Shown here: positions 17,377 to 25,676 of the stretch, one piece after another
Layout of the letters: the number at the start of each line of letters is the position of its first letter
How positions within the stretch are numbered: the stretch's first letter is position 1
Assembly: GCF_011683955.1 (NCBI RefSeq)
Contig: NZ_JAAQPI010000012.1
Location: 124,001-188,000 of the forward strand
Direction: 5' to 3'
Origin: Pseudomaricurvus alkylphenolicus
Lineage (GTDB): Bacteria; Pseudomonadota; Gammaproteobacteria; Pseudomonadales; Cellvibrionaceae
DNA length: 64,000 nucleotides
The notes under the pieces: model-generated
Database searches by the model: none
Told to the model about the DNA's origin: nothing
What the model saw: only the letters and a program-made list of their open reading frames with translations
Translations under genes and position numbers: made by a program

Positions 17377-19116
17377 GTGACCTCAGAACTCGCCGCCGCT
17401 TGGGTAGCTATCAATTTAATCGGCATATTGGGGCTGCTGGTGTTTACCCGGCTCAAACCCTGGGTGGTGTTTATCTCCTCCAGCGCCCTGCTGTACCTGA
17501 CCGGCATCCTGCCTCTGGAAAAGGTGGCCGCCGGTTATACCAATCCCTCCCTGCTGGTACTGATACTGCTGTATTTTGTCTCCATCCCACTGGAAAGGAC
17601 GACATTGGTCAGGCGTACCGTCAGCGCCATCGTCAACAGCGGCAGACGGCGCTCCATTCTGCGGCTGGGAATGTTCAGTGCCTGCATCTCCTCGATCATT
17701 AACAACACGGCAGTGGTTGCCGCCATGCTGGCCCCGCTCAAGAAACAGCAATACATAGCACCTTCCAAGCTTCTGCTGCCTCTCTCCTATGCTTCCATCG
17801 TTGGCGGCACGGTGACACTGATCGGCACCTCCACCAACCTCATTGTCAACGGCTTTGTGCAGCAGGCCGGGTACCCCTCTCTCAACTTCTTTGAGTTTTC
17901 GGCCATTGGCATACCGGTGATGCTGGGGTGCCTGATCACCATGGTATTGATCGCCCCCCGTCTGCTCCCCGACCGGGAAACCCAGGTCAGCAGCGCCACC
18001 CAGGAATATTTTCTGGAACGGCAAATCCTCAATGATTCACCGCTGATCGGCCGTTCCGTTCAGGAAAATGGGCTGCGGCAACTGGAAAAAATCTTCCTGG
18101 TGGAAATCATCCGCAGCCACCACACCATGGCTCCGGTCAGCCCTCAAATGACCCTGGAGGAAGGCGATATCCTGGTGTTTTCCGGAGATGTTTCCGCCTT
18201 CGAACTGCTCGATGACTTTCAGGGTCTGGCGTCACCCGAACACTTTGATCAAACCGTGCGCGAAAACCTGGTGGAAGTCATCGTCTCGCCAACCTCCGGT
18301 GTCGTGGGGCGTACCATTAAAGCAGTGGACTTTCGCTCCAAATGCGACGCCGCCGTTGTCGCCGTCAGACGCGGCAGCGAGCGCCTGCAGGGCGGGCTCG
18401 GCAACCTCGCCCTCAAGGCCGGTGACTCGTTGATCCTCGCCGCGGGCCACGACTTCTCCCGCCGCAACGAAGCCGCGGCGGATTTTATTGTGGTCGGCGG
18501 CATAGAAACCAACCGCTCCCTCAGCAGCACCCGCGAAAAGGCAGTGTTTGCTGGCTTTGGCGTGATCGTGGCGCTGGGTGCAACCGGATTTGTACCCCTG
18601 CTCAAGGGCCTGGTGGTGCTCACGGGCATCCTGCTGGTCACCAGAATCCTGACCGTGGACGACCTCAGGGCCCGCTTCCCCTACCAGCTGTTGATCGTGA
18701 TCGGCAGCGCCCTGGGTCTGTCCCAGGCGATGTTTGATACCGGCCTGAGCCAGTGGATCGGGGATTTCGCTTCCACCTACCTGAGCGGCCTGCCACTGCT
18801 GGGCGCCCTTATCGGTGTCTTCGCCCTGACCTGGCTACTGACCGAACTGGTGACCAACAATGCCGCTGCGGCCATTATGTTTCCTCTGGCGATGTCTATT
18901 TCGGCTCAGTGGGGGGGCGACTACCTGCCCTTTGTCATGGCCGTCGCCTTTGGTGCCAGCGCCAGCTTTATGTCGCCCTACGGTTACCAGACCAACCTGA
19001 TGGTCTACAGTGCCGGCAATTATCGTATTACCGATTACTGGCGCTTTGGCCTGCCTGTGCTGGTGGTCTACAGCATTACCGCCCTTACCATGATTACCTG
19101 GGTTTACGGGCTCTAG
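17377..19116 (+). CDS. SLC13-family permease with two TrkA-C domains, probable sulfate transporter
   Basis: A 579-residue inner-membrane transporter. Two hydrophobic halves (about residues 5-190 and 390-579) flank a soluble middle with two TrkA-C/RCK-C-like domains (roughly 215-290 and 295-370). The motifs SIINNTAVVAAML and GGTVTLIGTSTNLIVNG in the first half, and TELVTNNAAAAIMFPLA and GASASFMSPYGYQTNLMVY in the second, are the paired anion/Na-binding motifs of SLC13 (SAC1-like) permeases. The substrate is not readable from sequence, but the next gene uses sulfate, which favours sulfate. Start is GTG 17377 with AGGA 5 bases upstream; no in-frame ATG fits. Confidence 0.82.
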   Translation: MTSELAAAWVAINLIGILGLLVFTRLKPWVVFISSSALLYLTGILPLEKVAAGYTNPSLLVLILLYFVSIPLERTTLVRRTVSAIVNSGRRRSILRLGMFSACISSIINNTAVVAAMLAPLKKQQYIAPSKLLLPLSYASIVGGTVTLIGTSTNLIVNGFVQQAGYPSLNFFEFSAIGIPVMLGCLITMVLIAPRLLPDRETQVSSATQEYFLERQILNDSPLIGRSVQENGLRQLEKIFLVEIIRSHHTMAPVSPQMTLEEGDILVFSGDVSAFELLDDFQGLASPEHFDQTVRENLVEVIVSPTSGVVGRTIKAVDFRSKCDAAVVAVRRGSERLQGGLGNLALKAGDSLILAAGHDFSRRNEAAADFIVVGGIETNRSLSSTREKAVFAGFGVIVALGATGFVPLLKGLVVLTGILLVTRILTVDDLRARFPYQLLIVIGSALGLSQAMFDTGLSQWIGDFASTYLSGLPLLGALIGVFALTWLLTELVTNNAAAAIMFPLAMSISAQWGGDYLPFVMAVAFGASASFMSPYGYQTNLMVYSAGNYRITDYWRFGLPVLVVYSITALTMITWVYGL

Positions 19117-19146
19117 TGAGTGACCTGTGCAGATGGCACGCAATGC

Positions 19147-19175
19147 TGCACAAAGTGGATATTCACCGTTATACT
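19147..19175 (+). promoter_or_regulatory. Putative sigma-70 promoter of sat-cysC
   Basis: TGCACA (4 of 6 matches to the -35 consensus) and TATACT (5 of 6 to -10) are separated by exactly 17 bases and end 46 bases before the sat-cysC start. Confidence 0.45.
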
Positions 19176-19221
19176 GCGGGCTGGGAATAACAATCACGAC
19201 ACCTTTTGGGATCTCTGAAGT

Positions 19222-20928
19222 ATGGATACAAGCTCGGCCCACGGCGGCTCTCTGATCGACCTGTATGTTACCGGCGATGCACTTCAGGAGGCGAAAAAGC
19301 GGGCGGAACACAATCGCTCCTGGGACCTCAATGACAAGCAGCTGCTGGACTTGGAGTTGCTGCTCAATGGGGCATTCTCTCCCCTGACCGGCTTTCTCAA
19401 CCAGGAAAACTACCAATCCGTACTGCAAACCATGCGCCTGCAGGACGGTACCCTCTGGCCCATGCCCATCACCCTGGATGTGTCCCGGGAATTTGCCGAC
19501 GCCACCAGCATCGGAGAAGAAATCACCCTGCGCGACGCCGAGGGCGTGGTCATTGCCAACCTGCGAGTCAATGACAAGTGGGAGCCAGATCGCCAGAAGG
19601 AAGCCCAACAACTGTTTGCCACCCTCGACGAAAGTCACCCGGGCGTCAACAGAGTCCTCAATATCAACCACCCGGTGTGCCTGGGCGGCACCCTGGAAGG
19701 CGTCACTCCCCCGCTTCACTACGACTTCAGTCAATACCGCAAGAGCCCAAAGCAACTGCGCCAGCACTTCGCGGAAAGAAACTGGGAGCGGGTCATCGCC
19801 TTCCAGACCCGCAATCCGATTCACAAAGCCCACGTCATCATGATGAAACGCCTGATGGCCCGCAACCAGGCAAACCTGGTCATACACACCGCGGTCGGCA
19901 AAACCAAACCGGGCGATATCGACCACTTCTGCCGGGTGCGCTGCTACGAAAAAGTGCTGTCACATTTCCCGGCCGACAGTGCCGAAATCGAAATCCTGCC
20001 ACTGGCCATGCGCATGGCCGGCCCCAGAGAGGCGCTGTGGCAAGCCATCATTCGTCAAAACTACGGATTCAGCCACTTTATTGTCGGCCGCGACCACGCC
20101 GGCCCCGGCCGCAACAATAGGGGCGGCCTTTTCTATGGCGCTGTCGACGCCCAGGAACTGGTGTCATCATTTCAAAACGAACTCAATATTAAAATTCTCA
20201 AGGCACCCTTTCTGCGCTACGTGGAAAGTCGCGGCGAGTTTGTGGAAGAACACGAACTGCTGTCTGGCGAAGCCGGGCTCTATATCTCCGGCGCGGAGCT
20301 GAAACAGCTGCTGCTGAAGGGAGAGGAAGTTCCATCCTGGTTTGCCTTTCCGGAAGTGGTGGAAGAACTCAATCGCACGCTGCCCCCTCGCCACAAACAG
20401 GGCTTTACGGTATTTTTTACCGGCCTCTCCGGTTCGGGCAAATCCACCCTGGCCAACGGTGTGCGAGTCAAGCTGGAAGAACTGGGTGGCCGGCATGTTT
20501 CGCTGCTGGACGGCGACGTGGTGCGCAAGAACCTGAGCAGCGAGCTGGGGTTCTCAAAAGAACACCGCGACCTGAACATTCAGCGCATTGGCTATGTGGC
20601 CAGTGAGATTGCCAAGAACGGTGGTATTGCCATCTGCGCGCCGATTGCCCCCTACGCCCAGACCCGGCGTAAAGTGCGGGACCTGATTGAGGAAGTGGGG
20701 GCGTTTGTGGAGATTCATGTGGCTACCCCCATTGAGGTGTGTGAGGCGCGGGATCGTAAGGGGTTGTATGCTATGGCGCGAGCCGGGAAGATTAAGGGCT
20801 TTACCGGGATTGATGATCCTTATGAAACGCCGGAGACGCCGGAGATGCGGATTGATACTTCGGAGCTGTCGATGACGGAGGCGGTGGAGGCTGTGGTTGA
20901 GCGGTTGGGGGAGATGGGGTTGATATAG
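19222..20928 (+). CDS. sat-cysC: Fused ATP sulfurylase / APS kinase (PAPS synthase)
   Basis: A 568-residue bifunctional enzyme making 3'-phosphoadenylyl sulfate from sulfate and ATP. The N-terminal ATP sulfurylase domain (about 1-385) has the QTRNPIHKAH motif with the HxxH pair H201/H204 and the GRDHAGPG motif. The C-terminal APS kinase (about 390-568) has a Walker A GLSGSGKST (401-409), the DGDVVRKNLS motif and FSKEHRDLNIQRIGYVA. Such sulfurylase-kinase fusions provide PAPS for sulfate transfer as well as assimilation. Four sulfotransferases lie at 55-64 kb. Codon use in the last ~230 bases shifts from C-ending to G/T-ending codons. Confidence 0.93.
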   Translation: MDTSSAHGGSLIDLYVTGDALQEAKKRAEHNRSWDLNDKQLLDLELLLNGAFSPLTGFLNQENYQSVLQTMRLQDGTLWPMPITLDVSREFADATSIGEEITLRDAEGVVIANLRVNDKWEPDRQKEAQQLFATLDESHPGVNRVLNINHPVCLGGTLEGVTPPLHYDFSQYRKSPKQLRQHFAERNWERVIAFQTRNPIHKAHVIMMKRLMARNQANLVIHTAVGKTKPGDIDHFCRVRCYEKVLSHFPADSAEIEILPLAMRMAGPREALWQAIIRQNYGFSHFIVGRDHAGPGRNNRGGLFYGAVDAQELVSSFQNELNIKILKAPFLRYVESRGEFVEEHELLSGEAGLYISGAELKQLLLKGEEVPSWFAFPEVVEELNRTLPPRHKQGFTVFFTGLSGSGKSTLANGVRVKLEELGGRHVSLLDGDVVRKNLSSELGFSKEHRDLNIQRIGYVASEIAKNGGIAICAPIAPYAQTRRKVRDLIEEVGAFVEIHVATPIEVCEARDRKGLYAMARAGKIKGFTGIDDPYETPETPEMRIDTSELSMTEAVEAVVERLGEMGLI

Positions 20929-21038
20929 CCAATTCCAACCATCTAAAATGCCGCGCACCGATGCTGAATTGAGCACAACAGGGTCATCCCTATTTGCGAA
21001 GTTAAATGGAATAACAGTAGATTCCTGAGAGAAAAAAA

Positions 21039-22616
21039 ATGAAAAATATTGCTGAAATGTTACGCTGGCGTGCCCTGCAGACACCGGACAAAGCAGCTGT
21101 AAAGTTTTTGCAAACTGAACTTACCTGGAAAGAGGTTTACCAGCAGGCTTTCGAGCTGAGCCAACGCCTTGGCGATGCAGGTGTAAGACGAGGTGACGTT
21201 GTCGGTATCTATCTAGATCACAGCCTGGGGCAAGTGATTTCTATTTTTGCCATTGCGCTGCGTGATGCGGTTTTTACAATCGTCAACCCTCAGTTGGTAC
21301 ACGACCAGGTCAAGCACCAGGTTCAGGACGCCTCTATGACGGCGATCCTAGGCTCCGATGAGATGCTGCGTCCTCTGCAGGACTTCTTTGCAAACCGAAT
21401 GATGCACGTGGAATACATTTCCTCAGCTGGACTTGAAGTACGGGATGGGGAAAACCCTGTCGACCTGACAGTCGACACCACCGGCAACATTCCCGCCGAT
21501 GTGTCTAATTACATCTATACGTCGGGCTCGACAGGCCTGGCTAAAGGCGTGGTAGTGCCCCACCGCACACTGCTGGACGGTGCCCGCATCGTTAGCCAGT
21601 ATCTGAAAATAAACGCCGAAGACAATATTCTCAGCATTCTTCCATTCAGCTTCGACTACGGCTTAAACCAGCTGATGAGTGCGGTCCACGCCGGTGCAAA
21701 GATCACACTGCATCATTTTATTTTCCCCAAAGAGCTGGTGGAGATTCTGCAGTCCGAGGAAATAACCGCGCTTGCCGTGGTCCCTTCCGTATGGCCAAAA
21801 ATTCTCAAACCCAAACTGCTGGGCAATGTAACGTTTCCTCGGTTACGCTACATCACCACCGCGGGCGGCTTTCATTCCCCGGAATTATTGCACGACGCCT
21901 CCAGCTATTTTCCGAACACCGAGATCATCGTGATGTACGGATTAACCGAATCTTTCCGTTCCACTTACCTGCCATTTTCAGAAATATTCAACCGCCCCGG
22001 TTCAATAGGTCGGGCGGTGCCAGAGGTGGAGATTCTAGTGCTGAATGAGCAGGGTCAACCCTGTGCACCCGGCGAGAAAGGGGAACTGGTTCACCGCGGC
22101 GCCTTTGTGACCTATGGCTATCTCAATAATGCAGAGCTGAATGAAAAGAAGTTTATCCGGCTCAATCACAGTAACGAGTCACGCCTGCCTGAGTTGGCGG
22201 TACGGTCTGGCGACCAGGTATCGCTGGACAAAGACGGCTTTATATATTTTCACGGCCGTATGGACCAACAGATCAAGAGCAGTGGCTTTCGCATCAGCCC
22301 CGACGAAGTGGCGCAGGCTGTGCTGACTACGCCCGGCATCGGCCAGGCAGTGGTGTTCGGCATGCCAGACAAAGCCCTGGGTGAAGCTATCCACGTGGCT
22401 TACGAGAGCTTTAACAACGAACCGGTCGACATTCTTGAAATCAAGCGGCATGCTAAAAATTCGCTGGCGACTTACGCCATCCCGCACCACTACCATTATT
22501 ACCCTCAAATCCCACTAAATCACAATGGTAAGACGGACTTTACCCGCTTGAAAAACAATGTAATTGCGCAGGCTGCATCTCGCGAAGGACAGGATAAACG
22601 CAGCCATGGCCGATAA
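21039..22616 (+). CDS. AMP-dependent acyl/aminoacyl ligase, exosortase-A-associated type
   Basis: A 525-residue member of the adenylate-forming (ANL) superfamily. It activates a carboxylic acid as acyl-AMP and passes it to CoA or a carrier protein. The P-loop-like motif TSGSTGLAK spans 161-169, MYGLTESFRSTYL is the A5 motif and NHNGKTDF ends with the catalytic lysine K498. It is a clear paralogue of the protein at 48309-49910 (shared FSFDYG, GLTE-FRSTYL, RPGSIG and GELVH segments). First gene of a five-gene operon with a glutamate mutase and an ACP, so its substrate may be an amino-dicarboxylic acid (inference). GAGAGAAA precedes ATG. Confidence 0.87.
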   Translation: MKNIAEMLRWRALQTPDKAAVKFLQTELTWKEVYQQAFELSQRLGDAGVRRGDVVGIYLDHSLGQVISIFAIALRDAVFTIVNPQLVHDQVKHQVQDASMTAILGSDEMLRPLQDFFANRMMHVEYISSAGLEVRDGENPVDLTVDTTGNIPADVSNYIYTSGSTGLAKGVVVPHRTLLDGARIVSQYLKINAEDNILSILPFSFDYGLNQLMSAVHAGAKITLHHFIFPKELVEILQSEEITALAVVPSVWPKILKPKLLGNVTFPRLRYITTAGGFHSPELLHDASSYFPNTEIIVMYGLTESFRSTYLPFSEIFNRPGSIGRAVPEVEILVLNEQGQPCAPGEKGELVHRGAFVTYGYLNNAELNEKKFIRLNHSNESRLPELAVRSGDQVSLDKDGFIYFHGRMDQQIKSSGFRISPDEVAQAVLTTPGIGQAVVFGMPDKALGEAIHVAYESFNNEPVDILEIKRHAKNSLATYAIPHHYHYYPQIPLNHNGKTDFTRLKNNVIAQAASREGQDKRSHGR

Positions 22617-24534
22617 TCCAAAGCAGACTATTCTGCTGGGAGGCATCGGCGGAGACTCCCACTCGGTCGGCCTGAGCATTCTCCGACAGGCACTGGCCGA
22701 GCGCTATCAGGTCTTTTATCTTGGCACCCAGAATGCATTGGAGACATTTTTTGAGCACGCGCCACTCTGCAACGCAGTGATGATCTCCTGCATGGACGGG
22801 CATGCAAAACGTTACCTGACAAAGTTTCCTGAAATGCTGCTGGCAAATCAGACGCTGGAATGCCGCTGGTATCTTGGTGGCAACCTTACCATTGATGAGG
22901 GTATCGGCTATGAAGAACAGTTTCTGCAAATGGGATTTAGCGGAGCCTTCCCAAAGTATGTGGACCTGCAGATCGTAATTGAGCTGCTGGAGCGTGATCT
23001 CTTCGGCCTCGATCCAATCCGAAACAACACCAAGATATGGGAACGCGCTCGCGCGATCAATATCAGCGCCTTCAAAGAACAATCTGAGGAGCCTATTCGG
23101 CGGGAAGACTTCGACCACATGCGCAAGAGCGTGTTGACCAGCTGGAAAACTGGCCACGCCGCCTCACAAATGCAGGCCAACGCCGATTTCCTTCGAGAGC
23201 AGCCTTCGTTCCCTGCGCTGCAACGTGAGGTCCTTGAGGGTGAACGGAAAATGCTGTTGCAGCCACGCTGTGGTGTTGCGTTGGTCGACCAACAAATCGA
23301 GTACTTTAAAGCCTTTAATGCTCTAGGGGCACCAGTATTGTCCTATCAGGTGGACTCCTACACCCGCAACAATAATTATGTGGCAGCGGAAGAAGAAATC
23401 CGCCACAGTAGCCTGTTTGAGTGCACAATCAACGGTTTCCCCGTAATTAATCACGGTGTAGAGGCTCTTCGAAGAACAATCAGTGAGAGCAAGGTACCTC
23501 TTCAGACCCGTCACAGCACGCGCGAGCCCAGACTGCTTGCAGAGGTATCTTACGCCGGCGGTGTCACCAGCTTCGAAGGCGGAGCGATCTGCTATAACAT
23601 CCCCTACTACAACGACTACCAATTGACCGAATCGATACCCGTGTGGCAGTACGTCGATCGCCTGACAGGACTGTACTATGAGGAGTTCGGAATCGTGCTT
23701 GATCGGGAGTTTTTCGGAACCCTGACAGCTACGCTGATACCACCCTGCCTCGCTATCGCTACGGGCATTCTCGAGGCCTTGCTGGCAGTGCAGCAGGGCG
23801 TTCGCTGCGTCAGTATCGGCTATGCGGAACAAGGCCACCGATCCCAAGATATCGCAGCAATACGCACCATCCACAAAATAGCTAAGATTGTGCTTGAGAA
23901 CGCGGGATTTAGCGGCATCCAGGTTAACTCCATTTTTCATCAATACATGGCTGCGTTCCCACCAACGCCGCATATGGCAGAGCAATTGATTCGCGAATCC
24001 GCAGTTACCGCTGCCCTCTCGGGAGCGACACGCATGCTCACTAAGACCCCCGTGGAAGCCTATAAGATTCCCACTATGCGAGACAATATCGAGGGACTGC
24101 AGCTCAATTTTATCGGCATTCGCGAGGCGCAAAATCATTTGGTCGACGAAAAAGCAGTAGCCATGGAGTGCGAGCAGATAGAACGGGAAGTGTGGTCGAT
24201 TATTGAGGGCGTCATTCAAGCAGGCCATGGCAACATCGCATCGGGCATAGTAAAGGCGTTTCTCAATGGGACACTGGATATCCCCTTCGCCCCCAGCATT
24301 CATAACAGAGGGGAAGTGATGACTGCCCGAGACTGCGACGGAGCGGTTCGCTTTCTCCGCACCGGCAATTTGCCATTCGACAACCTGTCGCGCGAGTTTC
24401 ATCGCGACAAGATGAACGATCGCAGACGGCAGGAAGGGTTCATGACCGAGGGTAAAAATGATAACGCCCTGGTGGAGCGAGATGTGTTACGCATTGCGCG
24501 CGGACAATACGAACAGTGGCCGCTATTTAAATAG
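22606..24534 (+). CDS. B12-dependent glutamate mutase, S and E subunits fused
   Basis: A 642-residue chain. Residues ~7-140 match the small cobalamin-binding subunit: ILLGGIGGDSHSVG holds the DxHxxG motif (D17, H19, G22), with GG at 91-92. Residues ~165-642 match the large catalytic subunit. The three arginines that hold glutamate's carboxylates are conserved (R221 in QPRCGV, R254 in YTRNNNY, R302 in QTRHST), as are E324, Y330 and Y334 in FEGGAICYNIPYY. Predicted reaction: L-glutamate to (2S,3S)-3-methylaspartate with adenosylcobalamin. ATG 22606 overlaps the ligase stop by 11 bases; an upstream in-frame TTG (22564) is less likely. Known enzymes are mostly two separate subunits; here they are one, in an operon with a ligase and ACP rather than fermentation genes. 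The residue correspondence relies on recalled family sequences. Confidence 0.88.
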   Translation: MADNPKQTILLGGIGGDSHSVGLSILRQALAERYQVFYLGTQNALETFFEHAPLCNAVMISCMDGHAKRYLTKFPEMLLANQTLECRWYLGGNLTIDEGIGYEEQFLQMGFSGAFPKYVDLQIVIELLERDLFGLDPIRNNTKIWERARAINISAFKEQSEEPIRREDFDHMRKSVLTSWKTGHAASQMQANADFLREQPSFPALQREVLEGERKMLLQPRCGVALVDQQIEYFKAFNALGAPVLSYQVDSYTRNNNYVAAEEEIRHSSLFECTINGFPVINHGVEALRRTISESKVPLQTRHSTREPRLLAEVSYAGGVTSFEGGAICYNIPYYNDYQLTESIPVWQYVDRLTGLYYEEFGIVLDREFFGTLTATLIPPCLAIATGILEALLAVQQGVRCVSIGYAEQGHRSQDIAAIRTIHKIAKIVLENAGFSGIQVNSIFHQYMAAFPPTPHMAEQLIRESAVTAALSGATRMLTKTPVEAYKIPTMRDNIEGLQLNFIGIREAQNHLVDEKAVAMECEQIEREVWSIIEGVIQAGHGNIASGIVKAFLNGTLDIPFAPSIHNRGEVMTARDCDGAVRFLRTGNLPFDNLSREFHRDKMNDRRRQEGFMTEGKNDNALVERDVLRIARGQYEQWPLFK

Positions 24535-24558
24535 CAATCGAGATAAGGGGAAAATACT

Positions 24559-24807
24559 ATGGCCTTGGTTGACGACATTAGAGACCTTCTTTGCAACACT
24601 TTGGTGTTAGAGGCAGAAACAGCAACCATGGGTTCGGACTCACCGCTTTTAGGGGCGGTTCGGGAACTCGACTCTGTTGGTGTAATGGCCGTTGTGACAG
24701 CACTGGAAGATCAGTTCGACATTGAAATTGATGACGATGAAATCTCCACCGAGGTATTCAAGACCTTGGGCAGCCTGACCTCATTCGTCGCGGAAAAAGT
24801 GGGATGA
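24559..24807 (+). CDS. Acyl carrier protein (operon copy)
   Basis: An 82-residue acidic helical protein. The phosphopantetheine attachment serine is S39 in ELDSVGVMAVV. It is similar throughout to the ACP at 55947-56192 (PLxGA, xLE, DxExxxExFxTxGSL). AAGGGG precedes ATG. It lies between the mutase and a hydrolase gene, overlapping the latter by 4 bases (ATGA), so the ligase, mutase and ACP are probably made together and the ACP may carry the ligase product. Confidence 0.88.
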   Translation: MALVDDIRDLLCNTLVLEAETATMGSDSPLLGAVRELDSVGVMAVVTALEDQFDIEIDDDEISTEVFKTLGSLTSFVAEKVG

Positions 24808-25676
24808 ATACAGACGGCTTAAGCCCGATACAGGAATCCATTCACGAGACTACCGCGTCAGCTTCCGACACTCTAATGGAACCCGGCTTTATTGGTCCGC
24901 CTGGACAGCAACTGTTCACGCTGGATTTTAAACCAGCCGGCGTGGTGCGCGGCCACATTATCTATATTCCACCATTTGGCGAGGAGATGAACCGCAGCCG
25001 TACACTGGCAGCGGAACAGGCTCGCAGATTTGCCCGGAATGGTTACCACTGCACGGTGCTGGATCTCTTCGGCACAGGTGACAGCGATGGAGAGCTGGTT
25101 GATGCGACCATTTCCACGTGGCTGGAGAATATCGAAGGGGCGGCTGCAAATTCGGAAACAGAAGGGCTGCCGAAAATTTTATGGGGTTTGCGGCTGGGGG
25201 CCCTGCTGGCAATGCACGCGGCTGCCGCAAACCCGGGGCGTTTTCAGCGTTTGGTTCTGTGGCAGCCTGTAACCTCAGGAAAGCGTTTTATGACACAATT
25301 GCTGCGCTTGCGAGTGGCGTCCCTGGCGAGTCGTGGTCTTCCTGCGGAATCAACACAGGACATTCGACGTAATTTGGATAACGGCGAAACCGTTGACGTC
25401 GCGGGGTACCCACTTGTCGATGCGCTGGTCAGTGATATAGAAAAAATGGATGCAGGGAGTGTACAAGGTTTGGATTCCATAAAGCTGGATTGGTTTGAAT
25501 ATCTGCCTGAGGAAGGGGCGAAACCAGCAATCGGCGTGCAGAAGGCACTGGACGCACTGCGTGAACAGTGCGAGACCGTGCGACTTCACAGTTTCTCTTC
25601 ACCACCTGTCTGGCAACTTCAGAAACGCTATTTTTCTCATGAGCTGGTCGCTAAGACCACGGGACTGCTGCAATGA
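24804..25676 (+). CDS. Alpha/beta hydrolase-fold protein, exosortase-A-associated hydrolase 2 type
   Basis: A 290-residue alpha/beta-hydrolase-fold protein of the hydrolase 2 kind found in exosortase-A polysaccharide loci. It has IIYIPPFGEEMNRSR at the oxyanion-hole position and VLDLFGTGDSDG after strand 4. The nucleophile elbow reads GLRLG (128-132), with arginine R130 where a serine is expected, so normal serine-hydrolase chemistry is not possible at that position. It overlaps the ACP stop and the next gene's start by 4 bases each (ATGA twice), which indicates translational coupling. It may move or bind an ACP-linked group rather than hydrolyse esters (inference). Confidence 0.83.
   Translation: MNTDGLSPIQESIHETTASASDTLMEPGFIGPPGQQLFTLDFKPAGVVRGHIIYIPPFGEEMNRSRTLAAEQARRFARNGYHCTVLDLFGTGDSDGELVDATISTWLENIEGAAANSETEGLPKILWGLRLGALLAMHAAAANPGRFQRLVLWQPVTSGKRFMTQLLRLRVASLASRGLPAESTQDIRRNLDNGETVDVAGYPLVDALVSDIEKMDAGSVQGLDSIKLDWFEYLPEEGAKPAIGVQKALDALREQCETVRLHSFSSPPVWQLQKRYFSHELVAKTTGLLQ

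Noticed and set aside
19132-19151. Sigma-54-like TGGCACG...GC sequence before sat-cysC
   Set aside because: The GG to GC spacing is 11 rather than the required 10 bases, and a better sigma-70 match overlaps it.
18835-19926. 363-codon minus-strand frame across the permease and sat-cysC
   Set aside because: Spans the ends of two genuine genes and their intergenic promoter; shadow.
20929-21038. Possible cobalamin riboswitch before the B12-dependent mutase operon
   Set aside because: Only 110 bases are available and no B12-box-like sequence was seen.
23323-24402. 359-codon minus-strand frame inside glutamate mutase
   Set aside because: Antisense to a gene with conserved catalytic residues; no start signal.
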